The position numbers and the translations under genes were made by a program. From Toxoplasma gondii ME49 (Eukaryota > Apicomplexa > Conoidasida > Eucoccidiorida > Sarcocystidae), in contig NC_031474.1 of assembly GCF_000006565.2 (NCBI RefSeq), positions 4,065,662 through 4,129,661 on the forward strand: a stretch of DNA of 64,000 nt. Reading direction: 5' to 3'. The notes below the pieces were generated by a model. The model was not told the origin of the DNA. It made no database searches and saw only the letters and a program-made list of their open reading frames with translations. Within the stretch, counting starts at the first letter, position 1. Each line of letters opens with the position of its first letter. Of this stretch, positions 35,601-47,200 are shown one piece after another.

Positions 35601-37081
35601 TGAAAGACAAGATGTGAGAGGAGTCACCTTACAGATGAGATGAGAGGTTTCTCGTCTGTTTAGGTTTGAATGTTTTCACCCGTCCTGTGTCCGGAGTTCG
35701 ACGTCGCGGATCATTTGTGCAGAGAACCTGATCGCCAAACGTCGAACTGTGTTGACTAGCTGGTCGCTTCACATTTAACAACTCCAGTCAGTGAAAGGGC
35801 GTTTTGACAGACGCGTACGAGCCCTCACATGAGACGCACGCAACTTGCGAATTCTCTGTGGAGGATGTTGGAAGGCAGACAAGGACATACACAAGCATGT
35901 GTGCATTTCTGAGTCGACATATGGTGACATAAACGAGCGAGAAACGACGGTACAGCTTACTGATAATGAGTTTTCCCTCTTCTCCACCGTTTTGGGAGCC
36001 CGACTCCAGGATTTCTCGAACGTGGACGCAGTACGGACTGTTCAGAAGCGACAGAATTCTGATCTCCTCCCAAACTTCCTGCAACTTCGTGTAGATCTGT
36101 GGTCTCTGGGTGACAGGGTCTCTTCGGAACTCTTTCTTTCGAGCCAGAACTCCCTTTCGATACCGCTTGCCGGCGAACCGCCCTTGAACCGCCCCCGTCG
36201 AAGGATCAATCAAGTCGTATTCTTTCGTGGAGGAAAAGCGGCCTGAAAGCGACGCGGAAGTCAAGGGGTAACGCAAGCGACAAGCAAAACGCGCTCCAAA
36301 CGAACAGAAAGCTCGCCGAATGCATACGTACACAACAGCAGGCGGCCATTCAAATTGAAGGAAGCTTCTAAGGAAACGACTTGGGCACACACACAGTCAC
36401 AGTCACATTCACGATTTGACATACACACAGATAAATGCAGACACACAGACAGATGTAGACAGATGCAGAGGAAGAACATATTGATAGAAACAGATCGATG
36501 GATATAGATAGATGTAGATAGATGGATATAGATAGATGGATATAGATAGATGGATATAGATAGATGGATATAGATAGATGGATACAGATTGATGGATATA
36601 TATAGATATAGATATAGATAGATTGATATAAATAGATAGATTTAGATAGATTGACAGACATCACGTATGCAGGAAGCAGATGGTTAAGATGAAACGGTAT
36701 ATGTACATCTTTGAAGGGGGACTAAGACGGAAGGAAGGATTCGGCTTGTTCACACTCGCTCGATGACAACAACAGAATCTTCTGTTTGGTGGTGAAAAGC
36801 GCATGCAACGGGGAAGGAAAGAGAACGAAGCCTGTATCCCACCGGAGAACTGCAGAAAGTAAGTAGGGAAGCAAAAAACCAAAGGTCTGTGACTACACAT
36901 ACCTTTTAATCTTTGTCAATGGGGGAAATGCACAAGGAAGGAGCGTACCTGATCCGAGGCGTCGTCCAACAATGTAGTTATTAACGTGTGTGATTCCTTT
37001 TTCATCTCGGAATTTCTTCTCGACAGGCGTCGTCTTAACAGCTGAGGCGTCTGGTTGCCTTGCCGCATTGGCCAAAGCCAT
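32629..37081 (-). CDS. Ser/Thr protein kinase, CaM-kinase-kinase-like, with DMG motif
   Basis: Minus-strand exons 37081-36949, 36242-35961, 35331-35182, 34415-34279, 33711-33595, 33120-32932 and 32724-32629 join in phase: 1104 nt, 367 residues. The kinase fold is complete: glycine loop [13 protein letters not shown] (40-52), probable Lys70 (FAGKRYRK), helix C near Glu104 (EEIRILSLL), [11 protein letters not shown] (Asp199), metal motif LGDMGSA (Asp217; DMG where DFG is usual), [35 protein letters not shown] and EHPWIKGAD at the end. An RDPVTQRPQ insertion between strand 3 and helix C sits where CaMKKs have their RP insert, and the GT(Y)MFMSPE and [11 protein letters not shown] segments also fit CaMKK/SNF1-activating kinases. 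The subfamily is an inference. It is almost all catalytic domain, with a 32-residue N-terminal and a short C-terminal tail. Confidence 0.85.
33861..33919. repeat. (TA)n tract in a kinase intron
   Basis: A TA run followed by AGATATA steps, within the intron 33712-34278. Confidence 0.85.
35455..35565. repeat. TATG/TA microsatellite in a kinase intron
   Basis: TATATATG and TATG/TATA steps inside the intron 35332-35960. Confidence 0.9.
36481..36660. repeat. 14-bp tandem repeat (GGATATAGATAGAT) in the first kinase intron
   Basis: About eight or more copies of a GATA-rich 14-bp unit, degenerating into AGATA steps, in the intron 36243-36948. The flank at 36420-36470 is similarly ACAGA/CAGATG-rich. 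Confidence 0.9.
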
Positions 37082-40000
37082 CCTGTTTCGTCCGCTTAGT
37101 TGTTCTTGTCCGCGATCTTGGGTCTCCAGTTTCTCTTTCGCTGCGTCGTTTCTCCGTCGTCTCTCGCGCAGCTCGACTAGACTGCGCCTCTTTTGTTCGC
37201 ATTAGGCGCTCCAGGATTTCGCACGGATTAACGGCCGACTGACTCGGTGCAGAAAGAACGGAGGCTTCAAGACGGAAGCAATTCGGGAGCAGACTCGCGA
37301 AAAACAAAGGCCAACGGAGGTCAGTCTGACAGGTAGCCGGCAATTATCCAGCGCATGCAGAAGACAAGACTGTGCAGATCGGTCACGCTAGACGACGGAG
37401 ACAGGCAGCCAGCACCTGGAAAAGTGGATACAGGAAGCGCGACGGACGAGAAAACCTGGAAGCTTTCCTAAAAAAGGAGCACTAAAGTCTCTAAAAGAAA
37501 GCCTTGCCGGGAGTGCCGGGAACGCACTCAACTTCCTTTCTCCTCCATTTTCCTGGGGTGCCGGAGTCGCCTTCAATCTCGGGCGCGCTATGAAGCTGCT
37601 CCCGTGGTTTCAAGTTTGCGCGTTAAGACTCTCGAAAAAAGTGACGACCGCCAACTTTAGAGCAAGAAAAAAAGGGTGCTTCTAAAGGAGAATGCGAGGA
37701 AGGGGAGCGACGCGTAGGAACCCCTAAAAATCACCGTCGAGTGGCACTCGAAGTCTTCCAGTCCACAGGCTCTCCTTAGTCTCCGTGCATGTGCAAGTCA
37801 TGTTTTCATCGGTTTTCGGTTTTCCGCATCTTAAAAAAAGTTGCTTTGAGTCAAACCTTCTCACTTCACAGAGGCGAATGCATTGGCAACTGTGGAAGTG
37901 CTGTTCTCAGGCTCTGACCGTCGGGGTATCTCGATCCCTGTATCCAAAAAGAATTCCAATTTGAGAAAAACGTATGGAAATCACAAAGGAACTCGAGTCC
38001 AGTAAACAGATCCCTTCAAGATCTCAAACAGGAGTCCAACATATAGTGCATACTCCCCGGTACATACAAACGTGGATATCGTCTCTTTGCCGCGTTGTAC
38101 CATTACATTCAGAAGTTTTTTTTCTGCTATATTGTGGGCGTGTTTTACCGCTGATAAGGGTGCTTTCACCCTCATATGATGCTGGCAGATGCGAACCGTT
38201 TTAACTGTTTCCGACGGTGAAGCAGCCTGTCCTCGCAGTGGATTTTTTAATCAGGCCCTGTCGAGGTCGACGCAGTTCTCTGCGATGGTGCGAGGAAGAA
38301 AAAGCCAGAAACAGAGGGAAACTGCGGGACAAAACAGTGATGATGGCGCCCGAGAGAAAGGGGAGGAAAGGGCGACACGGAAAATGGCCTAGGAACCACT
38401 CCACGCAGATTCTACGGAGTGCGACCGAAACGCATGCCGCAAGAGGAAAGAAGGAGCGTGTCAGCCGGTCGTGGTAAAACGAAACCGACCGGAGGAAATA
38501 AACGGCGAAGGAAGAAGCACAATGAAGAAGGAGAGAGCAAACTGCATGAACTTCACTGGCTGGTGTCCGACCACGAGCAGAAAACCAGCTGCAGGTTCTT
38601 GACCGAGTACAGTGGTGACAAGGAGACGGGAAACACGACACTGTGTTAGCAGAGATGACAGCAGACTAAATGTTCTAACGAGAGACTATCGAAGGTACCC
38701 CATAAGAAACAGTTTCCTTGTGCATTTGTTTCTGAACAACACTTCACCTCAAGTGTCGCAAGAGTCTGTTGCACGCAGCAAGCAGTTCTCCAGAGACTTG
38801 TTTTCATCAGGAATACCTGAATTTCATTCTCTGGCAAATTTTGCCGGTTGGGATTTTCGCACGACCCTTCGGTCACGGAAACCGAGGGCGGAAGGTGACC
38901 GTTATTTTTAGCGATAGAAAATCTCTGGCGGAAACTTGAGAAGAAACAAGGCTCCACAACAAATGCAGGGGAGACGACATGCCAGTGTTCTACCACGTTG
39001 TTGAAATTCTGCTTGGTGTTTCACTTGCGTTTTCATTGTTGTCTACTGTTGTCTGTGGCTTGTTAAGTCCACATCCTTAATCATTGTTCTGTACGTTGTG
39101 CCAAAGACCTCATGATCATTGTGTATGTGACCTTTATAGTGGAGTAGAGAAATCCGTTTCGCACTCAGACATAGGGACTACATCCAGCCCGTTCTGAGTA
39201 TCAGGCGTACTCCTTTTCATTCTTTGGACCTTTCTTTTTTTTCCACGTTTAGTGTGTCCTCCAAATGCCCTCGCTTCGAATCACCCGCTTTCAGACAAGA
39301 ACAGAAAGCAAATGGCGGATCATCAGAATACCACCTCTGCAGTCTGGCTAAGCATAATGTGACAGTGATCAAAATGTCCCCAACATGACGAACAGCGTCG
39401 TGAGAATCAACTGTTTCAGATGCCTCTTAACCCCAAAACCACGTTTTGGTTTACAAATTGTATTCCGAGTTTCCCGATCTCGGTGGCCCTTGTCCGCTTT
39501 TCCTTAGCTCTGGTGATTCGGAGTATCGAAACGGTCATCTGTGACTGAACATTTTAACGGAAAGGGACCCCACTGTTTATCCTGCCTCAAGAAAAGAAAC
39601 GCATATCAGGTAGAAAAACACATCACGCCTGTGGCTGCAATTCCTGTGTCAAAAGTGGTAGGAGACATTCCTATGACTGTTACTGAGCCTCGCATCAAGA
39701 GGCCAAGTGATCCGTCCCGGTATTCAGCCGGAAAAAGAAAGAACCAACGTGAACGAGAGACGTTTTCGGTACTGCATTCTTTTGCTCGTTGCCCCAGCAT
39801 TTGTCGTCTCAAAGGCGGGCCGATTTGTCTAATATCTTAATGAAACAGCAAATAGCCAGTGTAGCACAGACGGCGCTCTGCGGATGTGTCTCTTTCGGCG
39901 ACTCCTGCTCGTTTGCTTACACACTGTTTCCGTGCTTACTTCACTCTTTGCCAACACCATCCAATACAAACGCTGGAGGCACGCAGTCCGCGGCACATGC

Positions 40001-43000
40001 CCTCTCTTGTCCCTCAAAGATTTAACTGTCGTTTCCCCCACACGTCCCGCGCGTCTCCAAAACGTGAGGGGTCGAGTTCAGGGCGCCTGCTGGCGTATTT
40101 CAGAATGGAACAAAGCGACGGGTGAAGCATCGCCAGACCCATCGGCTCCGTTGGGTGTCCGTAACCCAGTACCCCAAAGGGGGCCGCCGTTCCGCCTCTC
40201 GTGAAACACATGGATTTGTTTCTTGTGCGGCACACGCCCAAAACCTCAGACAGAGTGGCAACAAAACTTTGCTTTTCTCTACACTCTGCGTTTTTCCCGG
40301 CATTCTGGTCCCTAGGTCTGAGGGTAACTTCCCCGACTTCAGGTGTGCCGGTTTCCGGAAACTCGGCTGTATGCCCTCGTGTGGAGCTTGGGCACCGCGA
40401 AACGACGAGGTTGCTGAAGGGCGAAACGCTTGCTTTCCCTGTCGACTCTATTAGAGAGTCGTTAGGAATCGAGATAAACACCGTGGAACATCTCGACTGA
40501 GGCGTGACTCTGTGTTCAGTGACCTCACGCTGTCCTTTCTAGGACGGGCGCGACGGCCGCCTCTCACACCGGCACAGTGGGGTATTTCCTTTGAGTATAC
40601 ACTCCCTTCTGAGCGTCGTGTCTAATCTGTTTGACGACTCCCTTTGGGACCAGGTCCTCGAACCTGATGTGTTTTTTCCACTCTTTCAACGTGGTGGACT
40701 GTGTCTCCGAGCCCTATCGATTGCCTGGTAAGAGTCGCATCCAACTGAACTTTTCCACAGGGAAGCGTGAGAACTGCCTTGAGGTTCGTCTCTGTGTCCC
40801 GGCGTTTTCATTTTCTCTGCCGGGAACCCCGTGCCCGGCGTTTGTGTCCCAGAAGCCGGGGGGTGGTCGGTCCTGGTTCTCGACAGGGGCGAAACGGCGT
40901 CGGCAGCCCAGGGCGTTGCCCCGATATTTCTTGTGGATGGCTGGCAGCGGCCAGCGCGCTACCCCCACTGTGATGGTTTGGGATTTTCACACGAGGAAAG
41001 ACGGAAAGTTTTCGGTCTCCCCTGTCTTCCCCGAGACGACAGGCGACAGAGAGCCTTCGGCCGCAGTTTCGAGACGAGTTCGGCAGCCGTTTTTTTCCCG
41101 GGGTTTGGTTCCGTTTTCTCGCGCTACCCACCCGCGTTGCACTTAAGCCACACGCCGTGCAACGGTGTGTGAGGCTGGAGCGCGCAATATCACAAGGAAT
41201 AGAAGGCGCTGACGATTTTTTGGACGTCTGCATGTTTTCCCGCGCTCTATATGAGAGGGTAACCACGCGTGCGTTTTGTTCACGGAGACGGTTCCCCTTT
41301 ATGTGTCTTCTGCGCGATTTTTTCTGGCAGACGGACCGTCTCCGTTGCTGTCCAGTTTACTCAACTGACCCACGCCATTCACGCGACAGTTTCGTTCAAG
41401 ATATGGGGCAGGAGTGGACTGCGCTGAAGCAACGAGTCCCGAGAACGGGCGCTGCGGAGGCAGAGATGCCGGCAAAGCCCGGACGTGTGCGTGACCGAGA
41501 GCGCGTTGGAAAGCGGCAAAAAACCCAAAAGTGGTGAAACTGGGGGTCTTCTGCCTCCAGCCACACTGCGTACTCCTCTTCCCGTGGCACTTTTTCGTGT
41601 TTTTGTCCAGACTGGCGGCGAATACCGCGCTTAGAACCGCGGTCGCCTCGAGCAGCATCCGGGGGCTTTTTGCACAGACAACTGTTGCTCGTTTCCTCCA
41701 CCACGTTAAGGCGGAAAATCTCTAAGGGATCAAGAAGAATGCCTCTCCGACACGAACGTGAAAAGCCGAGGAAGACACCCGGAAACTCCAGTGGGATGCC
41801 ATCCGTTGCGCGTCGCCGTATCTCTCTTCTGTGGTAGAAGCGGCAGTGTTCCTGTTGCTCTTTCTGCGTGCCTGTCACGGTTTGTTCCAAGGCAAATTCC
41901 TCTCAAACGTTTACGTTAATCTATCCATGCCACGATTGGTTCTCTCTTTTCTGCCTTTGTAGCTGCTGCCCAACAGAAAAAACAACCGAAGCCCCGGCTG
42001 TGCGGACCGGAAAGTTTCAAGCGAAACCGGAACGTCGGCGACTTCCCTCGGGAAGATGAGGGAAAATTTCTTCCCATCGAGGGCGCTTCAACTAGAGATT
42101 CGAGGTCTCACCTAATTCCCCTGCCTCACTTGTTTTTCGCGTTTTTCCGTCGTAAATATTGCCCCATGTCTACCTGACGTCTACTCGCCTCGTCTGCGCG
42201 GTTTTTGCTGACTCCCTTTGCCGTCTCACCAGTGAACCCACCGTATCGGTCAGACCTTTTTCTCTTTAGTCAGTCGACAGCTTTCCTTGTTTCGCACTGA
42301 TTTCGCTTGAGTTTTCACGCTTTGAAGTTCTTGTTTGTTGGCCGTTTAAGCGTTCCCCTGTCGTCGCCGCTGTACCGCTCTCGCACAGCGTACGCGTGTA
42401 CGGAAATCAACGTGCAAATGTCAGGGAGACGAGAAAAGAAGAAGCATTGGATAAGAGATGCGTTCTTCAGATGAACTACCGGTCTTGCTCGGTCATGTTC
42501 GCGTAAAAGGGCGGCGCAGCAGCGAAGCGAAGAGGTACTGTAGCACTTGGCAGCGAGTGCCGAGCTGCCGAGGCTGCGTGCTTTTCTGTCCATGCGACAG
42601 ATGCCCGTCCAACTTGGGGCAAATCCCATTCCTTGTCTTCCCGTTGAAGTTTGGAGTCTTGCATTTGTAGCTTTTCAACGCGACCGCCTCGGTCCCGGTG
42701 GCTTCTCGGGTGCCAACAAAGGTCACGGCCTGCTGCTTGCGCATGTTGGCAATGGCTAGCGTTTCGGGTGTTCGTACAGCCGGCTGAACGCTCCGTTTGC
42801 CTGTGTGTTGCCCAATGTACTGAAAAGCGGCAACACACGTGGATTCTTCTCCGGTACCGCGGCTCTGTGAGGACATCGTTCTCAGGCTTCCCGAGAGTTG
42901 CGAGGAGGTCGCCTCTCGGCGCGCGAGGGCAGCCGAGAACTCTCGGGGAAAACGGATTTGTGCACACGAGCGAGCCGCCGATGGCCGCTCGTATTTGCGC

Positions 43001-44245
43001 CTTCCTTGTTTCCGCCCCGCGACGAACCGATTTTTCTCGCTGGGTTGTGTGAGCGTCCGTTTTTTCCACATTTTTCCGTCTCTTGCTGTTTTATCGGTTC
43101 CTCGTTGCCACTGAAGCCCGTCCTGCGGGTCTTGTTTGACGCCCGCCGGTTCACGGCGAAAGGCGGGGAGGAACTGGCGATTTGTTGTTTCCCTTTTTCT
43201 GTTCGCGGTCGCCACCCGCATCTTATCCGCAAGTCCTTGTCTCGATTTTCTCTCTGTAGTTTTGTCTGCATCTCGTCCGCCGCCTCGTTTCAGTTTTCAC
43301 GGCCCAAACTCTGCATTTGTGGTTTTCAAGCGCCGAACAAGTCCGGTCTCCTGGACGCTCGAGGCTTCCTGAAACTCCCGTGTTCTTCGCGCCAACCATT
43401 CGCTCAGGCTGCCTCTCTGCAGACGCAAACCGGCACGGAACACTCCCTGGGGATCGTCCGGAGCTAGAGTTAGGCAGACAGGCTGCCGCCTCCTCACTTT
43501 TTCTGGCTCAAAAGCTGAGTCGCGTTTTTGCGCAGAGCTCCCTCAAGCGGCAGCATCGTCGCTCATTCCGCTCCTCGCGGCGATTTGTTGCTCATTGCCT
43601 ATCCAGTGAACAGGGGATTCGTCTCCTGTGCGTCGAGAAGACACTGAAGCGCGCGAGGCGCAAGGCGAGCCGCATGCGGCGAAGATGAAGGCGAAAGGGC
43701 CAGACCATTCAGAGACAAGTTTCTCTACATTGCCGCCCACGTGGAGGTACAGCGCGTTGTAGCAAATGGTTTTCAGTTTCTTGTCTGGAGATGCACAAGG
43801 AACGAGCGTCTTCTTCCGACGTTCGTTTGAAAGGAAGACGTAGCTATGTTTTCTCTCGATACGCGCTTCCCTCTCCTGTCGTATTCGCCGTGGTCTGCCT
43901 CTGTTTCTCTCGCCCACATCGAGAAACGAGGCCCCCTTCTCCGGTTCCCGACCTCGCTGGCAGGTCGCATCTCTTGTGTCTCTCTTTCAACCGCTGTCTC
44001 TCCGTGAACCGACGGGCCGCAGCTGCTCGCTGTGGATGCGATTCGCCTCTGGATTTGCGTGTTCCACCATACAAACAACCTTTACACCTTCCTCTCTTCT
44101 TCGCTTTTTATTGTTTCTTTTCTTTCCCTTCACCGAGGCGTAGAGGACCCGTTTCCTCTCTTTGCCCTGTTCTAGATATATTCTTGGTTTCCGCCGCGTC
44201 TCTCCGTCTTTTTCGCACGCATCTCTCTTTCTGTCGGACCCCGCA
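37082..44245. other. 7.2-kb divergent intergenic region
   Basis: It lies between the kinase start (minus) and the giant gene start (plus), so it should contain both promoters and leaders. From about 38600 to 39550 it is AT-richer and featureless. From 40500 to 43700 it is GC-richer, with medium-length overlapping open frames on both strands (for example plus 40631-41146 and minus 42476-43221). I found no motif, no convincing splice pairs and no known domain. It could hide a non-coding RNA or a fast-evolving gene; I cannot support either. Confidence 0.6.
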
Positions 44246-47200
44246 ATGCCGGCGCGGTCGCGCCAGCTCGCGTCCTCGGCCTCTCTGGAGAGGGAGGTGT
44301 CTGCGGCTGAGGCCCCGGTGATGCCCGTTCGTTCGATCTTGAAGAAGCCTCGAGCTGCGGACAGCTCGGGTGTGAATCCTGGCGACCTCGCGTCGAAGGC
44401 GCCTGTAGGGCGGGTCGTGCCTCGGCTTCTGCCGAAACGTTCGCCTTGTGTCCCCGTGGATGCGCGACGAGGCCTCAGTTTTGCGCCTTCTCTGCATTCC
44501 TTCTCCTCGAGCTCCTCTTTCTTCTGTGAGAACTTCGTCGAGGTCACCGCAGAGACTCGGCGGCGATCGACCTCGAATCCGAGACGCCAGCCGGAGGAGC
44601 AGTCTTCTCTCCCGTCTTGCGAACACCCGGAAGAGATCCGCGCGCCGTCCGAAGTGCCTCCGACCTCGCCCTCTGTCTCCGTGGCGCCGACGGCCCAGTC
44701 GCGGGGCCAGATGAGTCCTGAGGACTCTCTAGGTCGTCAGTCCTACTGGCAGTCGGTGCAGACGCATGCATCGGAAAAACTCGAGACTGGGCAGGCGTCT
44801 CCGAGTTTGGCTTCTCTTGAGGATGGCCGCAGCGTAGGAAGCGTACTGACCAGAAAATCCGATCGAACCACCGCCTCAGGAAACGACCAAGCTGACGACG
44901 GCTTTCCTCAAGGCTCGAGCGACGCGGCGCCCGACGCGACGAGTACGAGTCCTGCGGCGTCTTCGGGTGCGGCGCGAGTGCAGGAGTTACGGGAGATGGA
45001 GCCTGAAGAGGCGAGGCGGTCCTCGGAGGAGGGCCGAAGTGGAGGTCAAGGTGAAGAAAGTCGAGCTTGCGGATTAGACGCGGGCCGAAACATACATTCC
45101 AAGGAGAACGGAAGTGGAGATGCGAAAGCGGATTCGTTTTTGGGGATCGCGCCAGTTGCATCTTTGAAGAAGAAGCGCGAGGGCGAGGGGACAGAGGAGA
45201 CCCTTCCAGGGGGCGAGAACTTGCTGACAGACGGGGAGGACTCGTCGTCGCGGAGTTTGGAGCCGTCGGACAAGGCCGGCGATGGCGGGGGCTTCTGGAG
45301 TTATAGGTGGCTGCCTGCGACTTTTCGGAAGAACAAGAGGCGACGCCGGTTGCTCTTCTTCTTTTTGCTTCTTCTGCTGCTCCTTGCGATAGGTTTGCCG
45401 ATCCTGTTTTTCTTGGTCGCGCCGCGCATCGTCGCTGAGCAGGTGAAGGCGGTGCGAGTTCGCGTCCGGTCGACGACTATTGAGAATCCCGATCCTTCCG
45501 GCTTCCTCGCGAGCATCGACTTCGAGTTCCTCTCCTCCACGCCGGTCGCGGCACACGTTGAGGACTTGCCGGTGTCGATTTCTTGGCAGGAACGGCCTGT
45601 AGGACGCATGACCGTTCCAGGCTTCACCATGCAGCCGTCGACTCGAAATGTTGCATTTTCCTCGGACTTCCGCGTCACGAATCGACCGCACTGGGACGCC
45701 TTTCTCACGGCGATGCTCCGAGACGGAAAGAGTGAGTGGCGAATCCAAGGTCAAGCCAAGATCCGCGTTCTGGGTCTGACTTTCTCGGACATCCCCTTTG
45801 ACAAAACTGTGGAGATCGAAGGACCGCCGCTGCCCGTCGTCGACTCCGCCCGCAACGCCCGCGGCTTCCAGGTCGAGGAGATGGACTTGGCGGCTAGCGA
45901 CGAAAACCGTTTCCGAGCGCGCGCGAAAGTCGCGTTTGACAACACGAGCACCTCAGCCATCAACTCGCTGGGCGAACTCCAGTTTCTTCTCTCGTATCGA
46001 GACACCCCGATCGGGCTCCTACGCTCCCGAGGCCCCGTTCTACTGGAGCGCGGGCGGAACTTGTACTGGTTCGACGCCGAACTCCATCCCGCCGTCGTCC
46101 CGATTTCTCGAGAGATTCAGAAGGCCTTGCAGGTGCCGAACAGCCCTGCGGAGGAGACAGTCGCGAAGCAGCGGAACGCAGAAGCCGTGGGTTCCCCCGC
46201 CGAAATTGAAGGTTTTTACAGCACGGACATGGCGCGCATGACGCCTTCTGAGGACGACGCAACTCGCTTCCGAACTGCGCTGTCGGACATGATGTCCGCC
46301 TCGCTCTCCGGAGCGCCTGTGTACGTCAAGACGGTCGGCGTGTACACGACGCAGCCGCTGTTCGCGGCGGCAGTTCGCGCCCTCGCCATGGAGACACCTG
46401 TCAAGAACTTGTTTGGTGCCGAGGAGACGCACATGCGGCGGAGAGACGGCGGAGTTGGAGAAAGAACACAAGGCGGCGGACTCGTCAAGGAAATGCGATT
46501 CGACCATTTCGACATCAGCGCCGAACCGAGTGCGGAGAACGTAGCACGCGTCGCCGCCAAAGTCACTGTCCGCTTCGCGAATCCCCTCGGAGACAAATCT
46601 CCCCTTGACATCCAGACGGTGAGAACAGGAAGCGAGACGCTGCTGTCGGAAGAGGTTGAAGCGAGGGAGAGGACTCCGAACGTCTTCTCGCGAGAGTGCC
46701 GAGACTGCGAAGTCGAGTGATGAAGTCCTTTTGAGGGTCTTTGCTCACTGGATACGAAGACTGCTTTTCATGGCCGCGGAGTTGTGTGGGGCAAGTGGAA
46801 TGCTATCCAGGGGCTTCTTGAAACAACAGAGCACTGGGGGTTCCGCTTTCGGAAAGCGAGTCTTCACTTGGCGAGTCTCTGGAACAAGAAGAGGAAAGGA
46901 CTTTGATCCAAGGGGCGGGAGAAACCAAGAAAAAATAAGGTGAACGAAGAGAACAAGGTGTGGAGGAGCGACTGAACATCCAGGATGTGAATCGAGGTGG
47001 TGTGACGTTCGTCGCGAGTGTATGAACCTTTGAGTTTGCGCGTTTTTCTTTTCTTTCTTCCCCCTTGAAAGACACTTCTTCTTTTCTCCTCCTGTTTCCT
47101 CGATTGCTCGTTAACTGTTTCACCACGTCTGCATTTGGTTTGTAGAGGAACCAGAGGCTGCGGCGAATCGGAGAAACGCGAAGCTTCCTCGAACTCTGAT

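Noticed and set aside
40631..41146. 171-codon plus-strand frame, with minus-strand frames overlapping
   Set aside because: Open frames on both strands at once suggest base composition rather than coding. No motif was found.
28325..44245. Insertion of mitochondrial or transposon sequence in the spacers
   Set aside because: I looked for cytochrome b, cox1/cox3, reverse transcriptase or terminal repeats by eye and recognised none. A database search would be decisive.
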